Shown: positions 51,870 to 61,029, counted from the stretch's first letter. The stretch: DNA of 64,000 bases from Methanobacterium sp. (GCF_038562635.1 NZ_JBCFBO010000001.1:1900643-1964642); one strand, 5' to 3'. Notes: generated from the sequence alone by a model not told the origin. Numbers and translations are program-made.

Positions 51870-52301
51870 ATGAAAAATAAACCGTTTATAATTAGTATAG
51901 TGGGCGTGTTCATAATAACTATACTAATGTCAGTTATAGGACATTTAGAGAAATTTACGTTTTTTTATTTCATTAAAAACAATATAGTATATTTTATAAT
52001 CTGTTTAATATTACTTGATATGCTTATGACTTATACATTAATGGAACTTATTAAGGTCACAGTGAGATGGGCAGAAAGATATTATCTTGTAAAATCATCT
52101 AAAATTCTTTTAATTAGTATTTTAATCGTATTTGGATTTAATATATGGGGATTAATATATTCACTCATTTTTAAAATGAATTTGGGTGAAAATTTATTAG
52201 CTGTAACGTTTAATGCTTATGTACTGTTTTTTATAATATATTTATTATTTAAATATTTATTGGGCAGGCAGCATAACCAAATAAAAAATATGAAAGAGTA
52301 G
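51870..52301 (+). CDS. four-span membrane protein of unknown function
   Basis: 143 residues with four clear hydrophobic segments (about 7-24, 33-53, 76-98, 110-131) and a conserved-looking amphipathic loop LIKVTVRWAERYYLV. It lies 105 bp downstream of the C39 peptidase on the same strand and has similar AT-rich composition. It could be a partner, for example an immunity or transport component. No family recognised. Confidence 0.5.
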   Translation: MKNKPFIISIVGVFIITILMSVIGHLEKFTFFYFIKNNIVYFIICLILLDMLMTYTLMELIKVTVRWAERYYLVKSSKILLISILIVFGFNIWGLIYSLIFKMNLGENLLAVTFNAYVLFFIIYLLFKYLLGRQHNQIKNMKE

Positions 52302-52778
52302 GAGGATTTATGAAAGCATAATTAGTTATATTTTATATTTTTAGTAACTTTAATATTTTTTTTAGATAAATAGATGATTAGGGGTATAGCTAGGGAATTA
52401 TTGATACTGTCGACATTTCAGTCTGATTTTTCAAGAACCCGCAGGTGGAAAGAATTTAAAATTAATTAAGTCCTGTGAACTGTTTTTGCATATTTTTTCA
52501 CTGAGGAGATATTGGCGTAAAATTAACATGGCCAGATAAAATCAAAATAATCATTGATAATACAAAAATGGGTATATACTGCAAGCAACGTTTTAAAATG
52601 AGTTATACGCGAAAAATAGTATAGTTTAACCTTTTAAAGGATATAATCTTAAAATTTATCAGTGGTTGCATTATCCTTTTAATGTTAAGTTAGGAAATAC
52701 ACCTATAAAAACTTAATCATCAAAATTAAATCAAAAAGTACTTATTATATTATTTAAATAGCTACAGCCGGTGATATA
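52302..52778. other. mtd upstream region with a stranded ribosome site
   Basis: A strong AGGAGG (52299-52304) precedes ATG at 52310, but the frame is only three codons (ATG AAA GCA TAA), so a gene start may have decayed here. The rest, up to the mtd ribosome site GGTGAT at 52770-52775, is non-coding and presumably holds the strong mtd promoter. Slightly higher GC around 52420-52460 suggests remnants, but nothing is recognisable. Confidence 0.35.
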
Positions 52779-53609
52779 ATGGTTGTAAAAATAGGAATCA
52801 TTAAATGTGGTAACATAGGTACCTCTCCAGTACTCGATTTATTACTCGATGAGAGGGCAGACAGACCAAACATAGACGTTTGTGTAATAGGATCTGGAGC
52901 TAAAATGAACCCAGACGAAATTGAAAAAGCTGTACCATTAATGCTCGAAATGGAAAGGGACTTCGTTATATTCATAAGCCCAAACCCTGGTGCACCAGGC
53001 CCTGCTAAAGCAAGAGAATTATTATCTGCAGCAGACGTACCTGCAATCATAATTGGTGACGCTCCTGGACTCAGAGCTAAAGATGAAATGAACGAACAAG
53101 GATTAGGTTACATCATAGTTAAAGCAGACCCAATGATCGGTGCAAGAAGAGAATTCCTCGACCCAACCGAAATGGCTTCATTCAACTCCGATGTTATAAA
53201 AGTATTAGCACTTACCGGAGCATACAGAGTTGTCCAGAACACAATCGACGAAGTAGTAACTACCGTCGAAGCTGGAAACGAAATAGAACTCCCAAAAGTT
53301 GTTATAACAAGAGACAAAGCTGTAGAAGCTGCTGCATTTGCTAGCCCATACGCAAAAGCAAAAGCAATGGCTGCTTACGAAATAGCAACCAAAGTAGCTG
53401 ATATCGACGTAGAAGGTTGTTTCATGACCAAAGGTGCTGAAAACTACATACCAATCGTTGCATCTGCTCACGAAATGCTTAAAGTCGCAGCTGACTTAGC
53501 TACACAAGCAAGAGAAATTGAAAAAGCTAACGACACCGTCGTAAGAACTCCTCACGGTGGAAAAGGCGAAACTCTCGCTAAATGCTGCTTAATGGAAAAA
53601 CCAGAATAA
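52779..53609 (+). CDS. mtd: F420-dependent methylenetetrahydromethanopterin dehydrogenase
   Basis: 276-residue enzyme of the CO2-to-methane pathway: reversible reduction of methenyl-H4MPT to methylene-H4MPT with reduced F420. The N-terminus VVKIGIIKCGNIGTSPVLDLLLDERADR, SGAKMNPDEIEKAVP, SPNPGAPGPAKARELL and HGGKGETLAKCCLMEKPE at the end are all typical. Codon choice is noticeably more C-ending (AAC, TAC, ATC) than its neighbours, as expected for a highly expressed methanogenesis gene. GGTGAT ribosome site; a UUCG hairpin terminates the transcript. Confidence 0.97.
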   Translation: MVVKIGIIKCGNIGTSPVLDLLLDERADRPNIDVCVIGSGAKMNPDEIEKAVPLMLEMERDFVIFISPNPGAPGPAKARELLSAADVPAIIIGDAPGLRAKDEMNEQGLGYIIVKADPMIGARREFLDPTEMASFNSDVIKVLALTGAYRVVQNTIDEVVTTVEAGNEIELPKVVITRDKAVEAAAFASPYAKAKAMAAYEIATKVADIDVEGCFMTKGAENYIPIVASAHEMLKVAADLATQAREIEKANDTVVRTPHGGKGETLAKCCLMEKPE

Positions 53610-53619
53610 ATGAGTCTAT

Positions 53620-53639
53620 AAGCGGTCTTCGGACTGCTT
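53620..53639 (+). terminator. UUCG-tetraloop hairpin after mtd
   Basis: AAGCGGTC and GACTGCTT form a fully paired 8-bp stem (one G-T wobble) around the exceptionally stable TTCG loop, 11 bp after the mtd stop and followed by T-rich DNA. Probable terminator or mRNA-stabilising 3-prime end of a very abundant transcript. Confidence 0.75.
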
Positions 53640-53723
53640 AACTACTTATTTTTGAACTGCTTATTTTGAATTGAAATATTACTTGAACTATTTTTTGATA
53701 TTGAATTGATTTTGTGCATTTAA

Positions 53724-54341
53724 TCATATTATTTTTAGATAGAATAGGTATATAACAGGTATAAATAAAAATACCGTGCTGCTTAGGTATGGATTTATGA
53801 AAGATAGTGCAATTGCTGCCAGTGCGATTAATGGTGTGAATAAATTGCTTTTTTTAATGGGTTTATCGTATGGAATGGCTTCTTCGGCTATATAACCTCT
53901 TTTGACAGCATAATTCCAGTTGATATAGAATAGTAATCCTATAGCGAATATATTCAGATCAAAGAAAATCTGTGAAAATTCATATTGCCCAAAGCTGTTT
54001 ACCAGCGACGTACTGAAGGGTACCAATGCGATAAACATGAGCCACATTATATTAATCCATAAAATAGTACTGTTTGCACGTTTAATTACAAAGAATATGT
54101 GGTGGTTCATCCAGAAAATGCCGAGGAGAACGAAACTGAGGAAATAAATCAATAGTTTAGGCAGTAGAGATATAATATAAATCTGGAAGTCTGCTGCTGA
54201 ATGGAAGCGAATAGAAGGTATTTCAATACTTAAAACGAGCAGTGTCATTGTAATTGCAAATATTCCATCTACAAGAGTTTCTAATCGGTTCTTTGGAATT
54301 GTAATGCTAATTTTAGATCTTTTTAAAGCCATTAAAATCAT
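53724..54341 (-). CDS. TMEM175-family (DUF1211) potassium channel-like protein
   Basis: 205 residues with six hydrophobic segments. The first carries the family signature in the form RLETLVDGIFAITMTLLVLSIEIP (usual R-x3-FSDG-x-FAI-x-T-LLVL); HHIFFVIKRA and LWINIMWLMFIALVPFSTSLV follow. Bacterial and archaeal TMEM175 homologues are K+-permeable channels. Two ATGs (54341 and 54332) are possible. It is divergent from the TetR gene at 54574, so it is a likely target of that regulator. Confidence 0.85.
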   Translation of the reverse strand: MILMALKRSKISITIPKNRLETLVDGIFAITMTLLVLSIEIPSIRFHSAADFQIYIISLLPKLLIYFLSFVLLGIFWMNHHIFFVIKRANSTILWINIMWLMFIALVPFSTSLVNSFGQYEFSQIFFDLNIFAIGLLFYINWNYAVKRGYIAEEAIPYDKPIKKSNLFTPLIALAAIALSFINPYLSSTVFLFIPVIYLFYLKII

Positions 54342-54465
54342 CTATACTTGTAATGAATATTATTTTATATTTTATACTTCCTATATTCTAGGTTTAAAAT
54401 AGCCAATATAATTCTATTTTTTAATTATATTGAAAAGTTTTCAGTCCATGATAAATTTCTCAAAA

Positions 54466-54482
54466 TATTTGACAGTCAAATA
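54466..54482. promoter_or_regulatory. 17-bp palindrome, candidate TetR operator
   Basis: TATTTGAC-A-GTCAAATA, perfect 8-bp arms around one base, located in the divergent spacer between the channel gene (starting at 54341, minus strand) and tetR (54574, plus strand). Its size and place fit a TetR-family operator controlling both. Confidence 0.55.
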
Positions 54483-54573
54483 ACACAACTATTAAATAAT
54501 AACTTATGCAAATATAATAGGTAAGATGGGACTTCCTTTCAGTTAATAAAACAATCTTAGAGGGTATTACTCC

Positions 54574-55122
54574 ATGACTGATAAGACTGAGCAGAAAATT
54601 TTAGATGCTGCCTTAAAAATATTCTCGGAAGAAGGATTTAAAGGTGCTACCACTCGAGTTATAGCACAGGAATCTGGATTTAGCGAGCTAACCTTATTTC
54701 GAAAATTTGAAACCAAGGAAAATCTTTTTAACTCTGTTTTAATTAAAAATAGAGAAGATATACTGGAAGAATTAGATTCAATGCTGGTTGATAAGGGATT
54801 TGAAGATAATAAATGGTTTTTAGAGACCTTAATAAAAAATTTAGCTGCCTTAACTGAAAATAACTTTGAATTTGTCCATATTCTAGTTTATAATAAACGT
54901 CAAATTGCAGGAGATATATTGATGGAGATTATAAGCCATATCAGCCAGTACATAGAAAGAGTTTCTCCAGAGAAGTATACTGACTCTCAGGTATTTGCTT
55001 TAAACATTTTCTCATTTGTATACTTCGTTGTTTTTGATAAAAACCGGCGTAACTTTTTTGATTGTGATAAAGCCATTAATGAGTTTATAGATCACTCTGT
55101 AAAGTGTTGTAATATAAGTTGA
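54574..55122 (+). CDS. TetR-family transcriptional regulator (copy 1)
   Basis: 182 residues. N-terminal TetR HTH: TEQKILDAALKIFSEEGFKGATTRVIAQESGFSELTLFRKFETKENLF (residues 4-51). A helical ligand-binding domain of no recognised specificity follows. The start ATG at 54574 is shared in sequence with its paralogue at 55341 (MT-x-x-TEQKIL). Divergent from a TMEM175-type channel gene, with a 17-bp palindrome between. Confidence 0.92.
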   Translation: MTDKTEQKILDAALKIFSEEGFKGATTRVIAQESGFSELTLFRKFETKENLFNSVLIKNREDILEELDSMLVDKGFEDNKWFLETLIKNLAALTENNFEFVHILVYNKRQIAGDILMEIISHISQYIERVSPEKYTDSQVFALNIFSFVYFVVFDKNRRNFFDCDKAINEFIDHSVKCCNIS

Positions 55123-55248
55123 ATTTTATTATTTATTTCACTTTAAATAGTGGTTTTAAATTACGTTAAATATTAGTTAGTACTTGCAAATATTGTAATA
55201 TATTATTTGGTGGGGGTAACAACTTTATATTTTAAAATTAACCAAGCA

Positions 55249-55268
55249 AAATCTTTAAATAAAGATTT
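55249..55268. promoter_or_regulatory. hyphenated palindrome upstream of the second tetR
   Basis: AAATCTTT and AAAGATTT arms around AAAT, 73 bp before the ATG at 55341. Candidate autoregulatory operator. Its sequence differs from the palindrome before the first tetR, suggesting separate specificities. Confidence 0.4.
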
Positions 55269-55340
55269 AAACAGATATACTAGATAATATGATGGTTTTT
55301 TTTAATCAAATAATTGGAATGGATTATACAGTGGTTATTT

Positions 55341-55886
55341 ATGACGGGTGAAACTGAACAAAAAATTTTAGAGGCTGCTCTAAATTTATTTGCAGAAAAG
55401 GGTTATACTGGGGCTACTACCAGAGTTATAGCAGAAGAAGCAGGTGTTAGTGAATTAACACTATTTAGAAAATTTAAAACTAAAAAAAATCTTTTTGACA
55501 CGATTATATCTCAAAATCTTGAAAAAATGAAAAAAGACCTTCAATCAATACTTATAAACAAAAAATTTAATAGCAATGGTGAATTTTTAGAAACTTTCAT
55601 CAAAAATTACGTAGAATCAGTTGAAGAAAATTTTGAAGTATTCTTTTTAGTTATTAACGATGGCACTGGGGAATTTGAACAATCTCTGTCTGAATTTTTC
55701 AGGGAATCTGCAGAATATATTGAAAAAAATATTGGAAACAGCAACATAGATCCGGAGGCATTTGCTCTTACAATAGCTGGATTTACCTACATTATTTGCA
55801 TTGAAAAACATAAAGGGCGCACTATATTCAATCAAGAAGAAGTAATAAAGAATTTTATAAATAATTCTGTTAAGTGTGTTCAATAA
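55341..55886 (+). CDS. TetR-family transcriptional regulator (copy 2)
   Basis: 181 residues, paralogous to the preceding regulator (TEQKILEAALNLFAEKGYTGATTRVIAEEAGVSELTLFRKFKTKKNLF), with a diverged C-terminal ligand domain. The frame could begin at TTG 55314, but the ATG at 55341 gives the N-terminus MTGETEQKIL, matching the paralogue, and is preferred. No adjacent target gene on the same strand; the HD protein starts 210 bp later. Confidence 0.92.
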   Translation: MTGETEQKILEAALNLFAEKGYTGATTRVIAEEAGVSELTLFRKFKTKKNLFDTIISQNLEKMKKDLQSILINKKFNSNGEFLETFIKNYVESVEENFEVFFLVINDGTGEFEQSLSEFFRESAEYIEKNIGNSNIDPEAFALTIAGFTYIICIEKHKGRTIFNQEEVIKNFINNSVKCVQ

Positions 55887-56095
55887 CCAATATTTCCTTT
55901 TTTTATCTAAACCTTTAATGCTGTAGTCATAATAGGGGGATTACTATTTTTTAATATTAAAAATGCATTAACTTTTATTTTTTTAGCCTATTTTATTATT
56001 TAATCATTTCAAATACAGTTAAATAATCAGATTAATAAATAATACATATCCGATCTTATCTAAATATATTTTTTAATAGGATAAATGGTGAATTC

Positions 56096-57304
56096 ATGAT
56101 AGAAAAGCTGATTGAAAGATTTTTTGAGGCTGCAAGCATGCAGCGATGGAATGACCATATACGGCCAGTTGAATTAACAGAACTTGATAAACAGGCCCAT
56201 AAGATGGTGATAGCGTATGTCATCGCTAAGATTGAAGAAGATAGGAAAGGTAAAGGCCATGTTAACTGGTTAAATCTTATAGAAAGCTTTATTTTTGAGT
56301 TTCTTTACAGGTTAGTTTTAACAGATATCAAGCCTCCAGTTTTTCATAGAATGATGGCAGAAAGGCGTCATGAATTAAATAATCACGTTTTAACTGAGCT
56401 TAAAGAAGATTTTGACTATTTAAATGATGAAAAATTCAAACATAAATTTGAAAGTTATTTTATGCGGGATGAAAATACCCTTGAGAGGAGAATACTCCGT
56501 GCTGCACATTATTTGGCTACAAACTGGGAATTTAAGATAATATATCACTCAGCTCCTTTTATTTATGGAATAGAAAAGACAAAGGAGAATATAGAAAATC
56601 AAATTGAAGATCACTATGATTTAATCGGTGTTCAAAAAATTCTGCTTGGGAAGAAATCCTATGGATTTGTGGATCTCTGCGGTCAGCTGCGTTTCCAGAA
56701 AAGATGGGCACATTCCCCTCGAGTACCAGAAACTTCAGTTCTGGGGCATATGCTGATAGTGGCCATAACCGCTTATTTATGCACCATTAAAATGGAAAGT
56801 GAACCATGTGAGAGGAGAGTTTATAATAATTTCTTTGCAGGCTTATTCCATGATTTGCCTGAGGTATCTACCAGGGATATCATTTCCCCAATAAAAAGCG
56901 CCGCAGGATTAGAAGATATAATCAAAGACTACGAAAATGAGCGTATGAAGGAAGAAGTACTCCCTTTACTTCCTAAAACATGGCACGACGAGATGAAATA
57001 CTTTACTGAAGATGAATTTGAAAATAAGATTAAAAAAGAAGGCGTACCTCAAAAAGGAATTAAATTTAAGGAAATGAATAAAAAGTACAATAGAAATGAA
57101 TATTCTCCAATTGATGGAGAATTAATAAGGGCATGTGATAAACTCGCTGCATTTATTGAGACTAACCTGTCTATAGAATATGGAATAACTTCCAGATATC
57201 TTGAAGAAGGTAGAGAAAATATCTTTGATGCCTATAGAAATAAGGTAATTTCTGGAACAGATTTTGGCAGGATATTCAATTATTTTTATAAGAAAAAATG
57301 GTAG
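56096..57304 (+). CDS. HD-domain phosphohydrolase-like protein
   Basis: 402 residues. HD metal-binding residues are visible: His in RWAHSPRVPETSVLGHMLIV near residue 203-222, the HD pair in GLFHDLPEVSTRDIISPIK near 248-266, and a distal Asp in RACDKLAAFIE near 345. The pattern resembles YfbR/HD_3-type nucleotidases and phosphohydrolases but with long N-terminal helical extensions. Substrate unknown. GGTGA precedes the ATG. Confidence 0.75.
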   Translation: MIEKLIERFFEAASMQRWNDHIRPVELTELDKQAHKMVIAYVIAKIEEDRKGKGHVNWLNLIESFIFEFLYRLVLTDIKPPVFHRMMAERRHELNNHVLTELKEDFDYLNDEKFKHKFESYFMRDENTLERRILRAAHYLATNWEFKIIYHSAPFIYGIEKTKENIENQIEDHYDLIGVQKILLGKKSYGFVDLCGQLRFQKRWAHSPRVPETSVLGHMLIVAITAYLCTIKMESEPCERRVYNNFFAGLFHDLPEVSTRDIISPIKSAAGLEDIIKDYENERMKEEVLPLLPKTWHDEMKYFTEDEFENKIKKEGVPQKGIKFKEMNKKYNRNEYSPIDGELIRACDKLAAFIETNLSIEYGITSRYLEEGRENIFDAYRNKVISGTDFGRIFNYFYKKKW

Positions 57305-57539
57305 TCCTAATTAGAACAGGTAATTTCGCTGCTACTAATTTAATTTGATTATTTTTTAATTCTATTCAAATTTTTATATATTTTTAAAAGTATCATTCAA
57401 GTTATTTTAATGTTAAATTCTTTTTAAATTCTCTTTTTAATGGATAAAGACTACTTAAATTTCTTTAAATATGTAATAACGTATTAAATATCATTATTTT
57501 CAAAACATTTATAAGCTCAGATACATAATCTGGAAGCTA

Positions 57540-58424
57540 ATGAAAATACGAGGATATTTAATTGATAGAAAGATTTTAACGATTGTATTACTGATCTCAT
57601 TTACATTGGTTGGACTAATATCTATGACCGTAATTAAAGGTAATCCCTTAAATACTGGAAAAAATAATGGTAATCTGTTAAATGCTCAAGATGAGGTATA
57701 TGCTTCAACTCCAGTGACAGTAAATGTTTTAATTTACGATGGTGAAGGGGTAATTCCTGAAAGTGTTGAAGGGATAAAGGATTGTTTGGATTATGCAAAT
57801 AGTGGAAATCTTGATTTGGATGTATATTTCAATTATTCAACCACAGAAGAAATTAATTCGCAAACTTTGTCAGGCTATGATATTTTGGTCATGCCTGGAG
57901 GCCTTGGAATAACTTATATTAACAATCCTGAAATTAATGCTGAAGACCTAAAAAATTTTGTTAAAAATGGCAACGGCTACGTTGGGATATGTGCAGGCGC
58001 TTATGCAGCATCTAAACATGTTGACGGTGAGTATGATGGATGGGGAATTGCATCTGATATAAATTCTAAGCCTGTAGATTATGTGGGCAATTTATCGATT
58101 TCAATGACTTCCAGTGGAGAAAATATTTTGAATTCGCAAAAATTCTCAAATTTTGAAGGCCAAAAAACCAACAGTTTTTTGAGCACTCTGGATAATGTAA
58201 CAATTTACCACTGGAACGGCCCTGCAATGTATAAAACAGATGGTTCTAATGATCCTCTGGCAGTTTATACCGATAACAAAACGGGTTACCAGAATTATGC
58301 TGCAATCGCCACTGATACGTATGGATCAGGAAGGGTTGTGTTATCAGGGCCTCATCCTGAACTTTCTCCTCAAAAACCTGAAATGCTGGCGTGCATGATT
58401 TTGTGGGCTTTTAAAAAGATTTAA
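57540..58424 (+). CDS. exported BPL_N / glutamine-amidotransferase-like protein
   Basis: 294 residues with an N-terminal span (ILTIVLLISFTLVGLISMTVI) that exports or anchors it. The rest is a class I GATase-like domain of the biotin-protein-ligase N-terminal type: VNVLIYDGEGVIPESV near residue 60, DILVMPGGLGITYI near 115, GYVGICAGAYAAS near 147 (nucleophile-elbow Cys) and GSGRVVLSGPHPELSP near 265. An extracytoplasmic role is implied. Partner and substrate unknown. Confidence 0.78.
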   Translation: MKIRGYLIDRKILTIVLLISFTLVGLISMTVIKGNPLNTGKNNGNLLNAQDEVYASTPVTVNVLIYDGEGVIPESVEGIKDCLDYANSGNLDLDVYFNYSTTEEINSQTLSGYDILVMPGGLGITYINNPEINAEDLKNFVKNGNGYVGICAGAYAASKHVDGEYDGWGIASDINSKPVDYVGNLSISMTSSGENILNSQKFSNFEGQKTNSFLSTLDNVTIYHWNGPAMYKTDGSNDPLAVYTDNKTGYQNYAAIATDTYGSGRVVLSGPHPELSPQKPEMLACMILWAFKKI

Positions 58425-58563
58425 CCATATTTAATAAGAATTTAATTTCAAGATCCGTCAATTAGTTGAATTTTTTCATGTTTTAAATTCTAAGACTATT
58501 TGTTAAAATTTTATCGTTGATTAAATAGAAAAAGATCCAGCTTTAACTTACAATAACATGGAA

Positions 58564-59166
58564 TTATTTTTTATATTTGTAAATTAAGTAAGCTAAAACT
58601 CCCAATATGCATATTACTATAATTATATCCAGTATGTGGAAATATCCTTTAATTATGCTCCAGTGAGGGCCTAATTGAACTCCGATATAACCTAAAACAA
58701 AGGTCCAGGGCAGTGATCCTAAAAAAGTATATATTGTAAACTTTTTGAGGTCCATTCTGGCTATTCCTGCAGGTAGTGATATAAAAGTCCTGATTATAGG
58801 TAACATACGGCTTATAAGAACTGCCTCATGTCCATATCTTTCAAACCATGCATCTGCTAAATCCAGTTTACTGGGACTGATGAGTATATACTTCCCATAC
58901 TTTTCCAGAAAAGGCCGTCCTCCTTTAAATCCAACAAAATAAGCGATTAAGGCACCTAAAAGATTTCCTAAAGCCCCTACAATACCTATGCCTAGAAGGG
59001 TCATTTTTCCTTCTGATACTGCAAACCCTGCAAAGGGCATTATCACTTCACTTGGAAGGGGAATACATGCACTTTCAATGGTCATTCCAATGAAAACACC
59101 CCAGTAGCCTAAACGGCCTATTATATCAATTGCAAAATTACTCACAAGTTCGATTATACTTATCAT
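58564..59166 (-). CDS. DedA-family membrane protein
   Basis: 200 residues. SNARE-associated/DedA fold with MTIESACIPLPSEVIMPFAG near residues 28-47, GNLLGALIAYFVGFKGGRPFLEKYGKY near 67, ISRMLPIIRTFISLPAGIARM near 117 and SLPWTFVLGYIGVQLG near 150. Several DedA proteins are now known to flip undecaprenyl phosphate back across the membrane. Its position 61 bp downstream of uppP on the same strand fits a lipid-carrier recycling pair. Confidence 0.9.
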   Translation of the reverse strand: MISIIELVSNFAIDIIGRLGYWGVFIGMTIESACIPLPSEVIMPFAGFAVSEGKMTLLGIGIVGALGNLLGALIAYFVGFKGGRPFLEKYGKYILISPSKLDLADAWFERYGHEAVLISRMLPIIRTFISLPAGIARMDLKKFTIYTFLGSLPWTFVLGYIGVQLGPHWSIIKGYFHILDIIIVICILGVLAYLIYKYKK

Positions 59167-59227
59167 GAAATTTTTTTCTCCATTAATACCTATTTTTTCC
59201 GTATTAAAAAATTTAATAAATAGGATT

Positions 59228-60082
59228 TTAAATTAATCCGTATAAATAGCTTATAATCAAAGTCGCGGCTCCTACTATCCAGCAGTAGTAAGCAAATATC
59301 ATTAATGTTCTTTCTTTTATCAATTTAAGGAGGAGCTTGATTGCAAGGAAACCAACAATAAGTGCTGCCAGGAATCCAGCTACAAGTGCTGCAGTGTTTG
59401 CTTCTAGTCCATTACCTATATCTTTAACCTGTACCAGTGCCGCTCCAGCTATGGCTGGGATTGCCAGTAAAAAGCTGTACCGCGCTGCTAATTCTCTTTC
59501 TAATCCTGAAAATAGACCTGCCGCGATAGTAGATCCAGATCGGGAGATTCCGGGGGCTATGGCGAATGCTTGAAAAATACCAATGCTTAGGGCATTTTTA
59601 AAGTTTACCTCTTTGATTTCTTTATGTCCGGTTTTTACCCTTTCAGCGGCCCAGAGCAGGACACCTGTTATAAGCAGGAAAAAGCCCACTGCAGCATAGT
59701 TATTGAAAAGAGCTTCAAACTGTTTATTGAGTAGTATGCCTGTTAAGGCTGCAGGGATGGTTCCTATTACTAAAAGCCAAACTAATCTTTTAGAGGGGTC
59801 TTCCCTTAAACCAGTTCTGAATTTTCCCCTGAAAATATCAAGGATGCTTGAAACAAAACCAGTTATGATATGGATTATATCTTTCCAGAAGTATGCTATT
59901 ACAGCTAACAATGTACCTAAATGTAAAAGGGTATCAAAAGCAACGGCTTGACTAGGGTTTGCGTAATTTACGTTTATTAACTGTGGTACCAGAACCAAGT
60001 GAGCAGAACTGCTTACTGGCAGAAACTCTGTTAATCCTTGAACAATTCCCAGGATTATGGCTTGAATTATCGTTATATCCAT
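59228..60082 (-). CDS. uppP: polyprenyl-diphosphatase UppP/BacA (copy 2)
   Basis: 284 residues, strongly similar to the copy at 7016. Catalytic signatures QGLTEFLPVSSSAHLV (residues 14-29) and APGISRSGSTIAAG near 173 are intact, and the C-terminus AYYCWIVGAATLIISYLYG is alike. GGTGAT precedes the ATG. The two copies may serve different lipid-linked polymers (pseudomurein precursor and surface polysaccharide); that is inference. The adjacent DedA gene supports a carrier-recycling role. Confidence 0.93.
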   Translation of the reverse strand: MDITIIQAIILGIVQGLTEFLPVSSSAHLVLVPQLINVNYANPSQAVAFDTLLHLGTLLAVIAYFWKDIIHIITGFVSSILDIFRGKFRTGLREDPSKRLVWLLVIGTIPAALTGILLNKQFEALFNNYAAVGFFLLITGVLLWAAERVKTGHKEIKEVNFKNALSIGIFQAFAIAPGISRSGSTIAAGLFSGLERELAARYSFLLAIPAIAGAALVQVKDIGNGLEANTAALVAGFLAALIVGFLAIKLLLKLIKERTLMIFAYYCWIVGAATLIISYLYGLI

Positions 60083-60246
60083 TTCATCACCTTTATTGAA
60101 ATTATTTATTGTTATATCCTGAGGTTACAGTTAAGTAATTATTCCAGACTCACACCCCAATCTGTACCTAATATTTTCAAGTAGTTTATTGGGATATTTT
60201 AGAGCAGGTAAAAAAAATAGTTAAATCAAAAAAAGAGGGATATAGA

Positions 60247-60573
60247 TTAATCCCATGTTATTTTAAATAGGATGGCAAGTGCTATTAATTGAGCTATATT
60301 AACGAGAAGTAACACGAAATATACTCCGGTACCACCTATTTCATGTATTTCTACACCTAAAATTGAGAATATGGCCAGAGCTAGAATTGCAAGAATATTT
60401 TCAATTAGTAGAATTGTTGAGAAATATAGAAGGCCTGTGGTGAATTTAGATTTCAATTGTTTGTAACTTTCAAGGTAAAAGTAAACTAATCCAGACAGTA
60501 AGCAAACATTTGCAATTCCTACTGCAATAGCAGTATATATTATCATATGGTTTAAAAAGACCAGTTCCACCAT
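60247..60573 (-). CDS. small four-span membrane protein
   Basis: 108 residues with hydrophobic segments at about 7-32, 40-64, 66-80 and 83-105. No family recognised. It starts 23 bp after the stop of the winged-helix gene, with AGGGG upstream of the ATG, so the pair is an operon. Membrane proteins in such pairs are often targets or partners of the regulator. Confidence 0.6.
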   Translation of the reverse strand: MVELVFLNHMIIYTAIAVGIANVCLLSGLVYFYLESYKQLKSKFTTGLLYFSTILLIENILAILALAIFSILGVEIHEIGGTGVYFVLLLVNIAQLIALAILFKITWD

Positions 60574-60596
60574 TATTTTTACCCCTTAAATTTGTA

Positions 60597-60890
60597 TCAT
60601 GATTTTTCGGTTATTTTTTCCCAGATTTCCTGGAAAATACCATAGTTTTGTTCTACTTCTTCAGTTAAGAAATATAATTTACTGTAGGAATCTCCAGTGG
60701 ATTTAATTACTTTATTCTCCTCTAAAATTTTAAGATGGTGCCTTACAGTTTTATAATCTAAATCAAGTTCCTTTGCAAGCTGATGAGCATTATAAGGTCT
60801 ACCATGGAGCGTTTTAATAATTCTGGCACGGTTTATACCTCCCCTTTTACCAGTTATCAACCACCAAAGCAGCTTTTCCATGTACTTCAT
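60597..60890 (-). CDS. ArsR-like winged-helix regulator
   Basis: 97 residues. Winged-helix DNA-binding domain: INRARIIKTLHGRPYNAHQLAKELDLDYKTVRHHLKILEENKVIKST (residues 19-65), the ArsR/MarR-like arrangement, with a C-terminal helix. No metal-binding Cys pair is visible, so it is probably not a metal sensor. Operon with the small membrane protein downstream. Confidence 0.85.
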   Translation of the reverse strand: MKYMEKLLWWLITGKRGGINRARIIKTLHGRPYNAHQLAKELDLDYKTVRHHLKILEENKVIKSTGDSYSKLYFLTEEVEQNYGIFQEIWEKITEKS

Positions 60891-61029
60891 ACGCTCAATA
60901 CCTTGTGTTTTATTTAATCAGATTATGTATCTATTCTCTTTAATATATTAAATCGTGCTTTTTGTGGACTGTATTAACTTATACTATTACTCTAATGTTT
61001 AAAATTTGAATTTGACAAAAGGTAGGGAG

